A DNA stretch of 64,000 nt, from NCBI GenBank assembly GCA_016200135.1, contig JACQFI010000069.1, positions 1 through 64,000 on the forward strand, read 5' to 3'. Below are positions 42,871-54,700 of the stretch, one piece after another; position 1 is the first letter of the stretch; each line of letters begins with the position of its first letter. Source of the stretch: Planctomycetota bacterium. Its GTDB lineage: Bacteria; Planctomycetota; SZUA-567; H5-PLA8. Under the pieces are notes generated by a model. That model was not told the origin of the DNA. It did no database searches and was given only the letters and a program-made list of their open reading frames with translations. A program made the translations under genes and the position numbers.

Positions 42871-45711
42871 CTATTTCGTCTTCGGCTTATCCACCTTCGC
42901 TAACACGACCCTAATACCCAGGAAGTCGTAGCGGTTCTCGACGTGGACGTAGCTGCGATACGCCGAGCGAACATGCTGCGGCAGGTTCACCCAACCGCCC
43001 CCGCGCGCGACGCGGAACTTCTCAGCCTGCTCGTTAAGCGGGTCTTGCTTCTCACCCTTGAGGTAAAAAGAGGGATCGTAGTAGTCGCGGCAGAGTTCCG
43101 AGACGTTGCCGTGCATGTCGTACAGCCCGAACTGATTGGGCGCCAGCGTGCCCACGTCATGCACGCCGCCCGAACTGTTGAAGCGGAAGAACGCGACCTT
43201 CTCCAGATCGGCCTTGGACTCGCCGTCGCAGAAGGGCGTGTTGGTCCCGGCGCGGCAGGCCCACTCCCACTCGGCCTCGGTCGGCAGGCGGAACTCGAAG
43301 CCCTCCGGCGCGAGCGCTTTCAGCTTCGCCAGGAGCTGGTCCACGTCCTTGCAATTGATGTTCGTAACCGGATGGTTCGGCGAAGGCGAGGAGACGTCCG
43401 GCACCGGCGGCTCCGTGCCGGTGATGGCTTTCCACTGGGCCACGGAGAGTTCGTACTTGGCCATGTAGTACGGCTTCGTGATGGTAACCGTGTGCAGGTA
43501 CTCCTCGGACATGCGGTTCGCTTCCTTCGCCGGCGTGCCCATGATGAAATTACCGGCGGGCACGGCGAGCAGCGCCAGTTTCTGGCCTTGGGGCAGCGCG
43601 AGTTCCAGCAGCGCGGGCTTGCCGAGCTGTTCGGCGGCTTTCGCCTGGCGGTCTTTCGCGCCGGCCGCGTCGAAGATCCACTTATCGGACGCTTCGAGCA
43701 GTTCGCCGGTGCGTTCGAGTTTTTCCTTGGCCTCGAGTTCCGCCTTCTGCGCATCCTTCTTGAGCTTCTCGGCCATCTCGGCGGTCGTCATGGCCTCCTT
43801 GGCCTCGCCGCGGGCCTGTAGGACTTCGTTGACCGCCTTCTGAAGCTTGTCGAAGTTCTCCTTGGCCAGCCTCTCGCTCTCCTTCGCGTGCTTCTCGCTC
43901 TCCTTCGCCTTCTCTTCGTTGCTGCGCGCGATCAGGGCCGAGGCGTCCGCGTCCTTCTGCGCTTCGCGCGCGCGTTCGGCATTCTCCTCCGCTTCCTTAC
44001 GGGCATCGTCCGCCTTGTTGCGCTGGAACTCCGCGTCCTTCTTGGCCACGAGCGCGCGCTCTTTCTGGGCGCTGACCAGGAAGTACGCGACGGTCACGCC
44101 GATCAGGATAAACGCGGCCAGGCCGGCCGAACCGTACGTGAGGACCCTGAGCCGCTTGCGCTTGGCCTCGCGATCACGGCGCATCTCCGCGATCTCGTCG
44201 AGCACATGCGGATAATCGGCCTTGACCGGTTCGATCAGCGAGGACGCCAGGTCGATATCGGCCTGCTCGATGGCCCGGCGCGTATAGGCCAGCCGGGTCT
44301 CTTTTACGCCCACGTGGGCCGCGCGGTTGGCCTCCCACATTTCTAGCGCCTGCTGATAGCCGAAGAGCGCCTGCGCGTAGTCGTCGTAGACCTTGGTTTT
44401 GTTGGCTTTTTCGAGATGCTCGCCGGCCTTGTCGGCCAGCGTGATGCTCTCGAAGTGCTTCTGACTGTCCTTAATCGCCGCCTGGAAGTCCTTGATGCTC
44501 GCGTAGCGTTCCTCGGGCTGCGTAGACATCGCCTTGACCGCGATATCCACCAGTTCGCCCTTCTTGTCGGTCTGCTGGATCACGTTCGTGGCGATGTTGT
44601 AGAGCACCGTCATCATGTCCTTGCCCGTATGCGGGCGCAGGGCGGTGACGATCTCGTACAGGATGGCGCCGAGCAGATACACGTCGCTGCGATAGCCGAT
44701 CAGTTCCACGTTGCCCGTGGCCATCTCGGGCGCCATGTAGGCCGGCGTGCCGCCCGCGGCGTTGGCGGCGGTCAGGCGTCCGGTCTTGCCGCCGTCCACC
44801 ACCGACGCGGCCAGGCCCCAGTCCATCAGCAGCACTTCGCCGAACTCACCCAGCATCACGTTCTCGGGCTTCAGGTCGCGGTGGATGATCCCCTTCGCAT
44901 GCGCAAACGCGACGGCGTCCGCGATCTTAAGGAGGACTTCGATGTTCTCCTGCACCGACTTTTTATTCAGCACCTTGTTCCACGGCACGCCCTTCACCTG
45001 CTTCATGGCGTAAAAGAGCATGCCGTCGGCCTGGATGCCCAAGTCGTACACCGGCACGACGCCGGGATGTTCCAGCTCGCCGGTTACCGCTGCTTCGGCG
45101 AGGAAGACGGCCTGGGAGTCCTGGTCCTGGGCGGCCGTGGACTTGATCATCTTGAGCGCAATGCTGCGGTCGAGCGCCGTCTGGCGCGCTTCGTACACCA
45201 CGCCCATCCCGCCCTGCCCAAGCACGCGCACAATCTCGTACTCGGTGCCTTCCTCCTGCATGGTGGGATCGGCAGCGTCCACCACGTGCTTCTGCATCAC
45301 GCTCAGCCGCGACGCGCTCACCGAGGCCAGCTTTTCCGCCGCGACGAAGGTCGACTGCGCTTTCTTCGTGGACGTACCCCGCGCGGTGCCGCTGGCCACT
45401 TTCGTGCCGCTCGGTCCCGCGACTTTGGTGCCGCTCGGACCGGTCCCGGATTCCACGACCGTTGCCAGGTGCGAACCCGAGGCGCTCGGCGGCTTGGGCT
45501 TGGCGGAGAAGGAAGCGAAGGTCTGTTGTGACTCGGTGGAAGAGATCGGCGCGGCCGGCTTCTTCGGAGCCTGGGCCGAGATCGAGACGATCGTGTCCAG
45601 CATCCCGAAGGATTCTTCCTTGTTGGCCTTGTGCGGCGCGATGGTGTTCTTCCACAGCGTCGCCAGCAGGGTCTTCAGTTCGTCTTCGGTATCGTGCTTC
45701 TGTTCGCTCAT
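42871..45711 (-). CDS. Transmembrane Ser/Thr kinase fused to a formylglycine-generating-enzyme-like domain
   Basis: The 946-residue protein starts with a Ser/Thr-rich region including a direct repeat GPSGTKVAGPSGTKVA (91-106). The Hanks kinase domain is about 158-420: GQGGMG (165-170), K187, HRDLKPEN (277-284), D297-W-G and APE 327-329. A helical segment is followed by one membrane span (about 524-547), an alanine/glutamate coiled coil (550-690) and an extracytoplasmic FGE-sulfatase-like domain (about 705-945, PAGNFIMGTP, LPTEAEWEWACRAGT, MHGNVSELCRDYYD). All catalytic kinase residues are present. The architecture suggests signal sensing outside and phosphorylation inside. The gene lies 41 bases after tpsA and 122 before tpsB. 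Confidence 0.92.
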   Translation of the reverse strand: MSEQKHDTEDELKTLLATLWKNTIAPHKANKEESFGMLDTIVSISAQAPKKPAAPISSTESQQTFASFSAKPKPPSASGSHLATVVESGTGPSGTKVAGPSGTKVASGTARGTSTKKAQSTFVAAEKLASVSASRLSVMQKHVVDAADPTMQEEGTEYEIVRVLGQGGMGVVYEARQTALDRSIALKMIKSTAAQDQDSQAVFLAEAAVTGELEHPGVVPVYDLGIQADGMLFYAMKQVKGVPWNKVLNKKSVQENIEVLLKIADAVAFAHAKGIIHRDLKPENVMLGEFGEVLLMDWGLAASVVDGGKTGRLTAANAAGGTPAYMAPEMATGNVELIGYRSDVYLLGAILYEIVTALRPHTGKDMMTVLYNIATNVIQQTDKKGELVDIAVKAMSTQPEERYASIKDFQAAIKDSQKHFESITLADKAGEHLEKANKTKVYDDYAQALFGYQQALEMWEANRAAHVGVKETRLAYTRRAIEQADIDLASSLIEPVKADYPHVLDEIAEMRRDREAKRKRLRVLTYGSAGLAAFILIGVTVAYFLVSAQKERALVAKKDAEFQRNKADDARKEAEENAERAREAQKDADASALIARSNEEKAKESEKHAKESERLAKENFDKLQKAVNEVLQARGEAKEAMTTAEMAEKLKKDAQKAELEAKEKLERTGELLEASDKWIFDAAGAKDRQAKAAEQLGKPALLELALPQGQKLALLAVPAGNFIMGTPAKEANRMSEEYLHTVTITKPYYMAKYELSVAQWKAITGTEPPVPDVSSPSPNHPVTNINCKDVDQLLAKLKALAPEGFEFRLPTEAEWEWACRAGTNTPFCDGESKADLEKVAFFRFNSSGGVHDVGTLAPNQFGLYDMHGNVSELCRDYYDPSFYLKGEKQDPLNEQAEKFRVARGGGWVNLPQHVRSAYRSYVHVENRYDFLGIRVVLAKVDKPKTK

Positions 45712-45752
45712 GGCTTTCCTGTCCAACCGGGATCGGCGGCGCGCACCGTCCA

Positions 45753-48700
45753 CTATTTTTGGGGTTCGTCCTTCTTTTCGTTCTTCTTTCCGTTGCCGAG
45801 ATCCTGCATGGAGGCAAAGCGCGCGTCTTCCGCGAGCCGGTCGCGACGCTCGCGCTCCTGCATGGCCTTGAGCGTCTCGTCGTCGCGCGTCTGCTTGATG
45901 AGTTCCACCAGGTCGTTGGCCTGCGCCGCGGTGAGCTTCCCTTCCATCAGTTTCCGGCTCGCGACGCGCAGCACCAGAGCCGCCACGCGCAGCCGGTCGT
46001 TCGCGTTGCGCAGGCCCACGATCGCGCCCTCCAGCGCGTCCTCGGCGAGGCGGTCGAGCCGGTCGCCATAGAGCGACGAGATCTTCTGGGCCAGTGTCAG
46101 GTTCGCATTCTTCACGTCGTCGCCGGCCTTGTGCACGTCGTCGATCAGGCCTTTCAGGATCGCCTTCAGCGGGTCGCCATCCTGCAGCCGCGACAGGAGC
46201 CCGCCGGACTCGTCCAGGGCCTCGTTGGCGAGCAGCAGCATCTGCTCCGAGTTCTTCACTTCGTCCAGCGAGCGGCGCAGGGACTCGTTATCGCCCTGGT
46301 TCTCGATGATCTGCGAGATGTTCTGCATCAGCTCGTTCAGCTTCTCGAACTTGATGTTGGAAATGCTCTTTTCAACGCTGGAGGACAGGTCGTCGCGCTT
46401 GAGGTTGTCGTCGAGCCCGAGCGAACCGAGGCTGCCCAGGTCGCCCGAGAGGTTCGTACCCAGGTTTCCCAGCCCGGCCAGATTGAACCCACCAAGCAGG
46501 TTCGGGTTCGGATTGTACGGCTGCAACTGGAAGACGATGGTGCCGCCGCCCGAAGGCAGCGGCGCGGCCGTCAGCGTGATCGTACCGTTGCCTTGCAGCA
46601 GCGGGCCCAGCACCGCGGGATCCAGCGGGTAGACCTGGCCCGTGACGAAGGCCTGCGGCGTGCCGAGCGACCCGAAGCTGACGATGGCCGCATTCACGGT
46701 AATCGTTCCGTTGGGCGCGAGGATAGTCACCGTCTGCCCGGCCTTGATGCCCGTGGTTCCGCTCACGGAGCCGATGACGATACTGCCCGCCACGGTCACG
46801 GAGAGGGTCGAGTTCCTTCGCGTGCTGCTTCCGACATCCACCGCCAGCGTGCCGATGCTGTTCCCCGCCGCGTTCAGCGTGAAGGCTGCGTTCACCGTAT
46901 TGGAGGTGTCCTTAAGCAGCAGGCTGCCGGTCGTCAGCACGCCGGCGCTCTGGTTAATGCCGCCCGCGGACACGTTAAAGGTAGTGATCGCCGCGCCCAC
47001 GTTAACATTGTCGGCCAGGTTCAGCGTGCCGCCTACGGCCAGCGTGAGGTTATTGCCGGCAGTGGCGATGCCGTTGGTCGAGCCCGCCGAACTTACCGTC
47101 AACCCCGTGGCATCGGTGAAATTGAGCGCGCCGTTCACGTTCGCCGCAAAGTTCGTCACGTCGTTCGCGCCGTTCAAGGTGAACGCTCCGGCGCCGGTGA
47201 TTTCCAAGGCCGTGCCCGTCACCGCGCCGCCTGCTTGCGTGGCGCCGCCCGCGTTAGCGTGAACCGTGACCGTACCGCCGCCCGCCGTGACGTTGCCGCC
47301 AAGCGATAAGCCCGAAGCCGCGTTCAGCGCGACGTTTCCGCCCGAACTGACGATTCCGGTCCCGCCCACGGTGATCGTGCCGCTCGAGGTGAGCCCCACG
47401 GCTCCGCCCGTAGTCGCGATCCCGAAGCCGCTCACCGTGAGCGCGCCCGAGTTGATCGAGACCGCGCCATTGACGGTCGTGATGCCGGCGCCGTTGACCG
47501 TGAGGCCGTCGGTCTCGGTAATCGTAAGCGTGTTGCCCGCGCCGGTAACCGTCGCCTGCAGGGTGGAGACGGTCGTGCCCAAATTCACGTTTCCGGCAGA
47601 AGTCAGCGTCAAGCCGGTGGCGCTCAAACCGCTGCCGGAAATGCCCGCGCCGGTAAGCGCGACCGACCCGCCCGCGGCATTCAGCGTGTTCACCCCAATG
47701 GAATTCGCGCCGTTGCTAATCACGACCGTGCCGCCCGCATCATTCAAACTGTTTACACTCAACGCGCCGCCTGAGTTTGCGATCGTGATCGAACCGCTTC
47801 CAGTGATGGTCCCGCCCAGGTTCGCGATCGCGGTGCTGGCGTTCACGCTCGTGGGCGTGCCGCTCAGCGTCAGCGTGCCCGCCGTGATAACTCCGGCGCC
47901 CGAAACCGTTCCGCCCGTGGAATCCAGCGTGATCGTGAACCCGGTTGCAGTCAGGCCGCCTCCCAGGGTCAATGCTCCGCCTGAAAGCGTTAGCTTCATG
48001 CCTGTCGAAGCGCTGACGCCGCCCGCCAGGATGTTCAGGCCGTTCAGCTCGGTCAGGTTGAGGAAGCCCGTTACGTTGGCCGCCAGATCGGTGATGCTTG
48101 TGGATAGCGTGGCATCGGCCGAACTGGTCAGGTTCAGCGAAGTGGCCTTTAGCATGCCACCCGAAGCCGTTCCTGCCGCAGTAATGGCGACGGCCTGGCC
48201 CGTCGCGTCGAAGTTATTCACATTCAGCAACACGCCGGTGGTCAGCACGACGGTTCCGGATGCGCTGCCCGAGAGACCCGTAATGCCGTTTAATCCATTA
48301 TTGAGGGTCACCGCGCCGGTGTTCAATTGAAGCTCGCTGCAGGTGACGATCCCGGATTGCGTGAGCGCCCCACCCGTCTGAACGTTCAGGATGTTGCCGC
48401 TCGCCGAGATTCCACCCAAATCCAATCCATTGGTATCGCGCACCGCTACCGTCCCGCCCGTGGCCGTCACCTTAAACGTTCCGAAGTCGTTCCCGGAATT
48501 GCTGAGGGTAATCGCGCCCGCGCTGCTCACGGTGAACGTTCCCAACCCGTTATCGGTAATCGCCGTCCCCGCGCCTTGCGAGACGCCGCCAACGAGAGTG
48601 GTAACCGTAACGTCCTTGGTGCCTGCGTTGAAGTTATTGAACGAAAGCGCCTTGGAGTTGGTAATAAGGATCGTACCCACTCCAGCGCTTACGGTGCCGC

Positions 48701-51700
48701 CCAGATTATCGACGCTCAATTTCGTCACGTTGATCGCGTTGCCGCCGTTCAGGGTAAGCGTGCCGGCGCTTAGCGCATTGGTGCCGTCTGTCGAGAGGGA
48801 ACCGGCCACACTCCAGGTCAGATCTATCGTGCCCGTCGCGCTCAATCCGATCGTGGCGTCAAAGCTCAGGTTTCCGAATGCATCCAAGGTAATGCCGCCG
48901 GTCACGGCCGCTGGGGTATTGTGCACATTGATATCGCCGGCGGTAGTGGTCACGCTCAGCCCGCCTGGCGCGGTTATGCCGTCCAGACCGATGGTCTTAT
49001 TGTTGGAAAGCGTGATGATCGAGCCGGACGAGAGATTGGCCGTGAAGGACGTGACGCTGGATTTAAGATTGAAGGTCCCAGTGCCATTCAGATCCAGCAC
49101 GTTAGCGCTAAGCACTCCTGCCCCATCCGCGCCAGTGCCCGCCGTCACCGTGAGCGTCGAAGCCGCGCCGGCCGCAACGCTATTATTGAAGTGTACCGCG
49201 CCCGCGGCATTCACGCTGAAGGTCGTGCCCGCGCTGGCAGAAGTCGTAAAGGTGATGTCGCCGAGCGTCGTCTTCAGCGAGATGGAACCCGACGCGTTGA
49301 ACGAACTCGTTCCGATGGTCAGGGCTTTGTCGTTCGTGACGTCGATGTTGCCCGTCACCGTGCCGCCGTTGCTGTGCAATGTGGCTACGCTCGTGTTGAG
49401 CGTGTAGTCGGCGCTCCCGCGCAGGTCCAGCGTCGCGGCATTGATCGTCTGGCTCGAACCCGTGTCCTGAAGCACGGGTCCCGACGAATTGATGACCACG
49501 GTGCCCAAATCGCCGGTCGAGCCCAACGTTCCGGTCAGATGCAGCGAAGCAACGCCGCCGCCGGGCCCTGCGCCCGTGTTCAGCGTGAAGTCGGCGCCCA
49601 GGCCGGCGACGTTGTTAAGCGTCAGGATGCCCGTGCCGGTAACGGTCAACGCGGCGCTGCCGCTGATGGTCAGCGTTCCGCCGAACGAGAGGTCCTTATT
49701 CGCTCCGACAGACAAGGAACCGGCAAGGGTCGTGGCGACAAAGTTGCTGGAAATGAAACTTCCCAGCAGAGCCACCGGCCCGTTTATCTTCAGGTTGTTG
49801 CTCCCGCTTCCCGTTACGGTTAGGTCGCCCGATCCTGCGGTTCCCGTCGTGTCGATTCCGTTCAGGTTCAGCGTCGCCGCGATGGAAGTGAGGCTGATTG
49901 AACCGATGGTATTGCTTAGGGTGCTCAGATTGGCCACGTCGTTGTTCGAATTCGTCAACGTGAACGTGCCCGTGCCGTCGAGCACCAGGTTCGTCGCGAC
50001 GATCTTCTGGGTCTGATCCGCGCCCGTGCCGGTGATGGTCACCTTGGCTGCACCGGTCGTGGCGGTCAGGATGCCGTTTACGTGCACCAGGCCCGCCGCG
50101 GTAAGCGAGATCTGGTTGGCCGAGATGTTGGAACCTACCGTCAGCGCGCCGCCCAAATTCGAGAAACCGATAATGTCCGCATTGATGCCACTGGCCGTAA
50201 CCGTGATGCCGCCGGCCTGGTTCGTGGTGAGCGAGACCTGCGCCAGCTTGTTCGGCGTCCCCAGCGTGCCGAAGGAGAAGCCGCCGCCGGTAAGGGTAAG
50301 CGTATGCGCGCCCGACACCGCGTCGTCCACGTCGGCTAAGGTGATCGTACCACCCGTCGCGCCGGCGTTAAGCGTCAGGTCGCCGTGCAGGACGATATTG
50401 GACTTGAACGTGATGGCCCCGCCCGCGGAGCTCGTATCCACCGTTCGCAGCGCGCCCACGAGCACGTCCACCCCGCCCGCGCTTCCGCCCGAATTGCCGA
50501 CGTTCGATTCGCGGAACGAACTCGCCGTGATATTGCCGCCTATCTTCAGCGCGCCGTCGTGTTCGATGACGAGGATTCCGCAGACGATGTTGCCCGTCTG
50601 GACGGCCGCGGTTGTAATATAGGTGATCGCCCCGCTGACGTTCGTTCCGGTGGTCTGCAGCGTGCCTACGCTGTTTCCGGACTTGTCCAAATTATAGGAA
50701 ATCCCTTCGAGACGGAGCGTCCCCGCCGTGATGGTCGTGCTGCCACTCTGCGTGACCGCACCGCCGAAACTTAACGTTACGATGCCCGTGGCATTGATCG
50801 TCGGCAGCGCGACGGCCGCGGCGTTGGACGTCGTGAGCGAGACATTGGTCAGGGCCGTGCCGCCGCCCAAGGTATTGTTCAGCGTCAACGCGCCCGCGCC
50901 CGCGTTTACGGTCAGCGACTCGCCGGAAGTCGCGTCGACTTTAGCCAGCGTGATCGGGTTGCCGCCGCTGCCAAGCGTGATCGTGGCGCCGGCGTTGTTC
51001 AGAATCACGTCGTCCGTGAAGACGATCCCCGCCGCGCCGGTCGTCGTCACGTTGCCGGAAAGCACCGTCTTCCCACCGCCGTCGGTCTGCAGGCTAACCA
51101 GGCTCACGGTGCTCTGGAACGTGGTATCCCCACCGGCGGTCACCGTCAGCGCGCCCGCGCCCGTCGCCGTCACTGCCTTCGCGAAGGTCACCACGCCGCT
51201 CGAGTTCGCGGTCAGTGTCAGCGCCGCCGTCACCGTCACCGCGTCGTCGAAGACGATGCCGCTCAAGCCGGAGGTCGTGATATTGCCGCCGATCTTCGTC
51301 GTGCCTGCGCTGTCGGTGAGCAAAAACTTCAACGGGTTGCTGTTGCCGCCGATGGCCGCCTGGAAATCCGTGACCCCGCTCCCATTAACCGTCAGCGAGA
51401 ACGCCGTGCCCGGCGACTCCACGGTGCCCTTAAAGGTGATGGCCGTTCCGGTGAGAATCGCGTCGGCGCTCAGCACCACGTTGTTGTTATAAGTCTGCGC
51501 GCCGGTGGTCTTCACTACCCCGCCGTTGATGTCGATGGTCCCGCCGGTCACGTCGAGCGAGGTCAGGCTGACGGTGCCGACGGCCTGCTGGAACGTCACC
51601 GTCGAAAGCCCCGCGTTCACCGTCAGGGCCTGCGCGTTGTCGATCTTGCCTTTGAACGTAATGGCGTCGGTCGCCGCGCCAGCCGACTGGACCTTGATCG

Positions 51701-54700
51701 CGCCCGTCGCCAGCAACACGTCGCTGTTGAAGACGATCGTCCCGTTCCCGGTCGATGTGAGATCCTTGTTCAGCGTCGTCGTGCCCGTGTAATCCTGGCC
51801 GCCCGAGGTCGTCACCTTTTGAACGCTTACCGTCGTGCCCGATGCCGAGAGGCTCGCCAGTCCTGTCGCGTCGCCGCCGATGGAGATCGCCCCGTTCGCC
51901 CCAGCGTTCAGCGTCAGCCCAAAGCCGGCGCCCGCGATCGTGCTGCTGAAGATAATATCGTCCCCGGCGCCGCCTCCGGACTTGAGCGTCACCGCCGCGC
52001 CCAGCGTCGCCGTGCCCGTGATGCCGATCGCATCGCCCGTAGAGGTAAGGTTGTTCTTGAGCGTCGTCGCGCCGGTGTAGCTCTGCGCGCCCGTCGTATC
52101 CACCGTGCTGTTGAGGACGATCGTCCCGCCGGTGGCATCGATCAGCACGGCGAGCAGTTCGGTGCCGCTCGCCCCGATCTGCCCGACGCTGACATCGCCG
52201 CCCTTGGCCGTGATATTGAGCGTCTTGCCCGCGCCCGTCACCGTGCCCAGCGTCACGTCGTTCGCTGCGTTCGACGTTGCGCTCAAGGTGATCGTCCCGC
52301 CGCTGCCCGCCAGCGTAACCGCGCCAGCGGCCGTTACGCCAAATCCGGCGTTCTTGACCGTCAGCGTATTCTTGAGCGTCGTCGTCGTTGCGGTGTAGCT
52401 CTGCGCGTTCAGTGTGTCCACCGTGCCGTTCAGCGTGATCGAGCCGCCGGTCGCATCTATGGTCACGGCGGCCAGTTCGGTTCCGCTCGCGCCAAGCTGC
52501 CCTACGCTCACATCTCCGCCTGTGGCCGTGATATTGAGGGTCGTGCCCGAGCCGGTCACCGCGCCCATGGAGACATCGTTGGCCGCATTGGACGAGCTGC
52601 TAAGGGTGATCGTCCCGCCGCTGCCGGAGAGCACCACCGCGTTGGAAATGGTCACGCCGAATCCGCTATTCACGACTGTCAGCGTATTCTTAAGCGTCGT
52701 GGTCGCGGCGGTGTAGCTCTGCGCGTTCAGGGTATCCACCGTGCCGTTCAGCGTGATCGTGCCGGTGCCGGCGTCGATCGTCACCGCGGCCAGTTCCGTG
52801 CCGGACGCGCCGATCTGGCCCACGCTCACGTCGCCGCCCTTAGCCGTAATACTGAGCGTCTTGCCCGCACCCGTGACTGCGCCAAGCGAAACGTCGTTCC
52901 CTGCATTCGAGGTGCTGCTGAGCGTAATCGTTCCAGCGCTGCCGGCCAGCGTGACGGCCCCCGACACCGTTACGCCGAAGCCCGGGTTTACGACTGTCAG
53001 CGTATTGTTGAGCGTGGTCGTGGCCGCCGTGTAGCTCTGGCTGCCCGTCGTATCCACCGTGCCCGTGAGCGCGATCGAGCCCGTGCCCGCGTCGATGGTT
53101 ACAGCGGCCAATTCGGTGCCTGACGCGCCGACCTGCCCCACGCTTACGTCGCCGCCCGCCGCCGTAATGCTGAGGGTCTTGCCCGTGCCCGTCACGGTGC
53201 CCAGCGTCACGTCGTTGGCCGCGTTCGACGTCGCGCTTAGGGTGATTGTCCCGCCGGTTCCAGCGAGCGTCGTCGCGCCCGTCACTGTGACGCCGAACCC
53301 GGCGTTGTTCACCGTCAGGGTGCCGTTCAAGGTCGTCGCGCCCGTGTACGCCTGGGCTTTATTGGTCGTCGTGGCTTGCAGCGAGATCGTGCTGCCCTTG
53401 ATGGTGAGGCTATCGAGCGACGAGACCGTGCCCATCGTCACGCCGGCGGGTGTGGCGCCCGTGGTATCGATGTTCAGACTGCCCGTCCCGCTGATCGTCG
53501 CACCGCTGAACGTTACGCTTCCCGCCGTGCCCGAACCGTTCTCTGTGTCGATGGTGACCGCGCCGCCAATCGTAACGGAGGCCACCTTCGCGCTCGAGAA
53601 ATCGAGCGCCGCGCCCGCGCCGTCGGTAAAGATGCCGCCGTTCAGCGTGAGCGTGTTGGCCTGGACCGAAACGCCGCCGAGGGCCCCCACGCCCGCGGAG
53701 CCCATGGAGCCAAGCGTCACGTCGCCGCCCGCGGCGGTAATAGACAGCGTTTTGCCCGCGCCCGTCACGGTCCCGAGCGTCACATCGTTCGCCGCGTTGG
53801 ACGTGGCGCTGAGCGTGATCGTCCCGCCGCTGCCCGCGAGCGTCGTCGTGCCCGTCACCGAGACGCCAAAGCCGGCGTTGTTAACCGTGAGGGTATCGTT
53901 CAAAGTGGTCGCGCCGATGTACGCCTGCGATCCGTTGGTTGCCACTTTCTTGAGACTGATCGTCGTCCCCGTTGCCGAAAGGCTGGCCAAGCCGGTTGCG
54001 TCTCCGCCGATCGAAACCGCACCACCTGCACCCGCATCCAGAATAAGGCCATTCGACGCGCCCGTGATCGTGCTGCTGAAAGTGATATCGTCGCCCGCGC
54101 CTGCGCCTGTCGTAAGGGTAACACCTGTTCCTAGAGTTACCGCACCGGTGTAGGTCTGAGCATTAGCAGTCGTCACCGAAGCGCCATTCAAATTAATGGC
54201 TGAACCGGTCACGCTGAGGGAATCCAGGCTGACGGTTCCGATAACGCCGCCAAGGGTAACTGTCCCCGACGTATTGATAGTCAAACCTTGCGCACCCGCA
54301 GCGTTCGCATCAATCTTTCCTGAGATCGAAACGCTGCCATTACCCGCGCCAAAACTGATGGTGTTCTTGAGAACCACGTTTCCTGTAATGGCTATGGACG
54401 CATTGCCGGTAGTAAGGCCTGCTCCCAGGTCTATGGTGCCTGAGCTTCCGTTGGTCTTTAGGGTGATAGCGCCGCCCGTCTGGCCTCCGCCCGTAGTATC
54501 GAGAATCGCGCCGGTTGCGAGGATGATCTTGCCGTTTAGACCCGACTGGCCGCCAGGATCGTTGGCGGAGATCAGGAGCGTTCCGCCCTTTGTAGTAATC
54601 GACTGATTGATCGTGATATCGCCGCCCGCCTGCATCGTAATCCCGGCATTATTGTTCGTCATGGATATGGCTGTGTTGACCGTGATCGTTTTGTCGGCCT

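Noticed and set aside
42871..45711. FGE-like domain as a diversity-generating retroelement target
   Set aside because: No reverse transcriptase and no template/variable repeat pair are present in the window.
52083..53354. Possible CRISPR array from regular spacing
   Set aside because: The 318-bp period is in-frame protein repeats without short direct repeats and unique spacers. No cas gene is present.
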